Origin: Verrucomicrobiia bacterium
GTDB lineage: Bacteria > Verrucomicrobiota > Verrucomicrobiia > Limisphaerales > UBA9464
Reading direction: 5' to 3'
DNA: 64,000 bases
NCBI GenBank assembly: GCA_019634635.1
Contig: JAHCBB010000016.1
Coordinates: forward strand, 40,287 to 104,286
In this document: positions 63,189 to 64,000 of the stretch, one piece after another
Layout of the letters: every line of letters begins with the position of its first letter
How positions within the stretch are numbered: the stretch's first letter is position 1
Notes under the pieces: generated by a model
Seen by the model: only the letters and a program-made list of their open reading frames with translations
What the model was told of the DNA's origin: nothing
The model's database searches: none
Translations under genes and position numbers: made by a program

Positions 63189-63998
63189 TTATACGCAGAT
63201 ATCTCGAAGGGCATCGCCGACGGGCTTTTCCCGATTGGCGAGGAGATCAATGATGCCTTTCAGGTCACCCGGTTGATTGCCGGTGACAGCGCTCCGGTCG
63301 TCCCATGTCGCGACGATGTGAAAGCCAGAGCCCAGTTTGACGATCCGGAAGCGGAGGGGGGAGGTTTTGCGCCCGCCGAAAACCCTTCCGAGCGGGTCTC
63401 GCAGGCGGGCGAGGTGGTTGGTGTCCTGCGGGTAATCGCGTCCGCCGAGGGTGTCGGAGACGCAGTGGCGCGCGGCTTCAGCATTGGAAAAGGACTTCTT
63501 CAACAGCATCACCCGCAGCGGCGCGCCGTTAAATACCGCGGTCAAGCGATCGGAATAGGCGGGTACGTCGCCAGGCATTGGGATTCCGTCGTCCGCCAAA
63601 GAATGCCAGATGAAGCTGCCACCGGCGCGGGTGGCGCGCAGCCCCAACGTGCCCGCGAGAAGCCAGGCTTCCAAGGTGCGGCGACAGGTCTGGCGCTGGT
63701 CATCAGTGAGGCCGCCTAGGCGCTCAAGGAGATGGAGGTCGAAGGTGGTGCCGGGTTTGAAGGCCCACTTGGGGCTGGCTTCTCCACCTCGCTTGTGGGG
63801 GAGGGTGTTGATCTCGGCCTTTTGCGGGGAGCTGCCGTTTCCGTCGTTCGCGCCGCTGACGCGGACGACAATTTTGCTGGCGAGCACGGGCTGGCTGTGG
63901 ACGGAGCCGAATATGGCGTCTTCGTCTCTGGCAGTGCCGCCAAGGGCGCGAAACCACCAATGAAGTTGGCCGCGGATGGAGGGCGGCCGGATTTCCGG
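63189..63998 (-). CDS. cmr1: Type III-B CRISPR RAMP protein Cmr1, 5' partial
   Basis: The frame is open to the right edge; about 270 residues are visible. The hallmark Cmr1 segment RPPSIRGQLHWWFRALGG is at the visible start, followed by AIFGSV (RAMP glycine-rich loop region) and a long C-terminal domain ending in KPVGDALRDICV. Cmr1 is the head-end RAMP subunit contacting the 3' end of the crRNA and target RNA. Its presence fixes the locus as type III-B. Being on the minus strand, the remaining cmr genes (including cmr2/cas10, the cyclase) should lie to the right of the window. Confidence 0.9.
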   Translation of the reverse strand, partial: PEIRPPSIRGQLHWWFRALGGTARDEDAIFGSVHSQPVLASKIVVRVSGANDGNGSSPQKAEINTLPHKRGGEASPKWAFKPGTTFDLHLLERLGGLTDDQRQTCRRTLEAWLLAGTLGLRATRAGGSFIWHSLADDGIPMPGDVPAYSDRLTAVFNGAPLRVMLLKKSFSNAEAARHCVSDTLGGRDYPQDTNHLARLRDPLGRVFGGRKTSPLRFRIVKLGSGFHIVATWDDRSAVTGNQPGDLKGIIDLLANREKPVGDALRDICV

Positions 63999-64000
63999 TT

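Overview
The window looks like a chromosome segment of a Verrucomicrobiota bacterium (Limisphaerales/Pedosphaera-like). GC is high. The accessory content is typical of that phylum: PSCyt/DUF1549/DUF1553 and DUF1501 proteins, a pseudopilin with an FADNH end, a Tat-exported Gfo/Idh/MocA oxidoreductase, a DUF1080 protein and secreted giant repeat proteins. This assignment comes from gene content only; no rRNA or tRNA gene was recognised.

1-16.5 kb: a partial glucuronate-isomerase-like gene, a pseudopilin, a cytochrome/formylglycine-enzyme-type fusion and a Tat oxidoreductase lead into housekeeping genes (lpxI, an IscA-type Fe-S carrier, rlmN, and the cdsZ-psd-pssA-lysE run). 16.8-24 kb: one 2429-aa secreted protein with a PQQ-sugar-dehydrogenase-like head, two CxxCH motifs and five long internal repeats. 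24.2-30.9 kb: a membrane/coiled-coil/TPR cluster, a STAS-like protein and a subtilase. 30.9-37.4 kb: dnaX-ybaB-recR-HAD and rpsB-tsf with a clear terminator. 37.7-48.3 kb: an HtrA-like protease, a glycosylase, RNase D and a DUF1501/DUF1553 pair.

48.6-64.0 kb is a type III-B CRISPR-Cas island, almost entirely on the minus strand. It runs from cmr1 (cut by the window end) through signalling effectors to cas1, cas2, a leader and an array of 36 identical 37-nt repeats. Three CARF-type proteins are present: a CARF-adenosine deaminase (Cad1/CAAD), a DUF1887 nuclease (Can2/Card1 type) and an NE0113-family protein. A Nudix hydrolase overlaps cad1 by 4 nt. An HNH nuclease and a short DUF2130 protein sit among them. 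The other cmr genes and any cas6 would lie beyond 64,000.

The most unusual feature is the layout of the effector block. Each effector unit directly follows a toxin-antitoxin pair: vapB-vapC then cad1-nudix; dinJ-yafQ then can2; and phd-vapC2 then a degenerate CARF relic. The antitoxins look intact. Two toxins are frameshifted and the third is shortened. vapB, vapC, cad1 and nudix form a chain with a 4-nt overlap at every junction. This suggests, as inference, that antitoxin-controlled transcription or a guard arrangement has been coupled to cyclic-oligoadenylate effectors. In the likely logic, Cmr recognises target RNA and makes cyclic oligoadenylate, Cad1 deaminates ATP to ITP, Nudix may process the product, Can2 cuts nucleic acid, and the NE0113 protein may turn the signal off or act as a further sensor.
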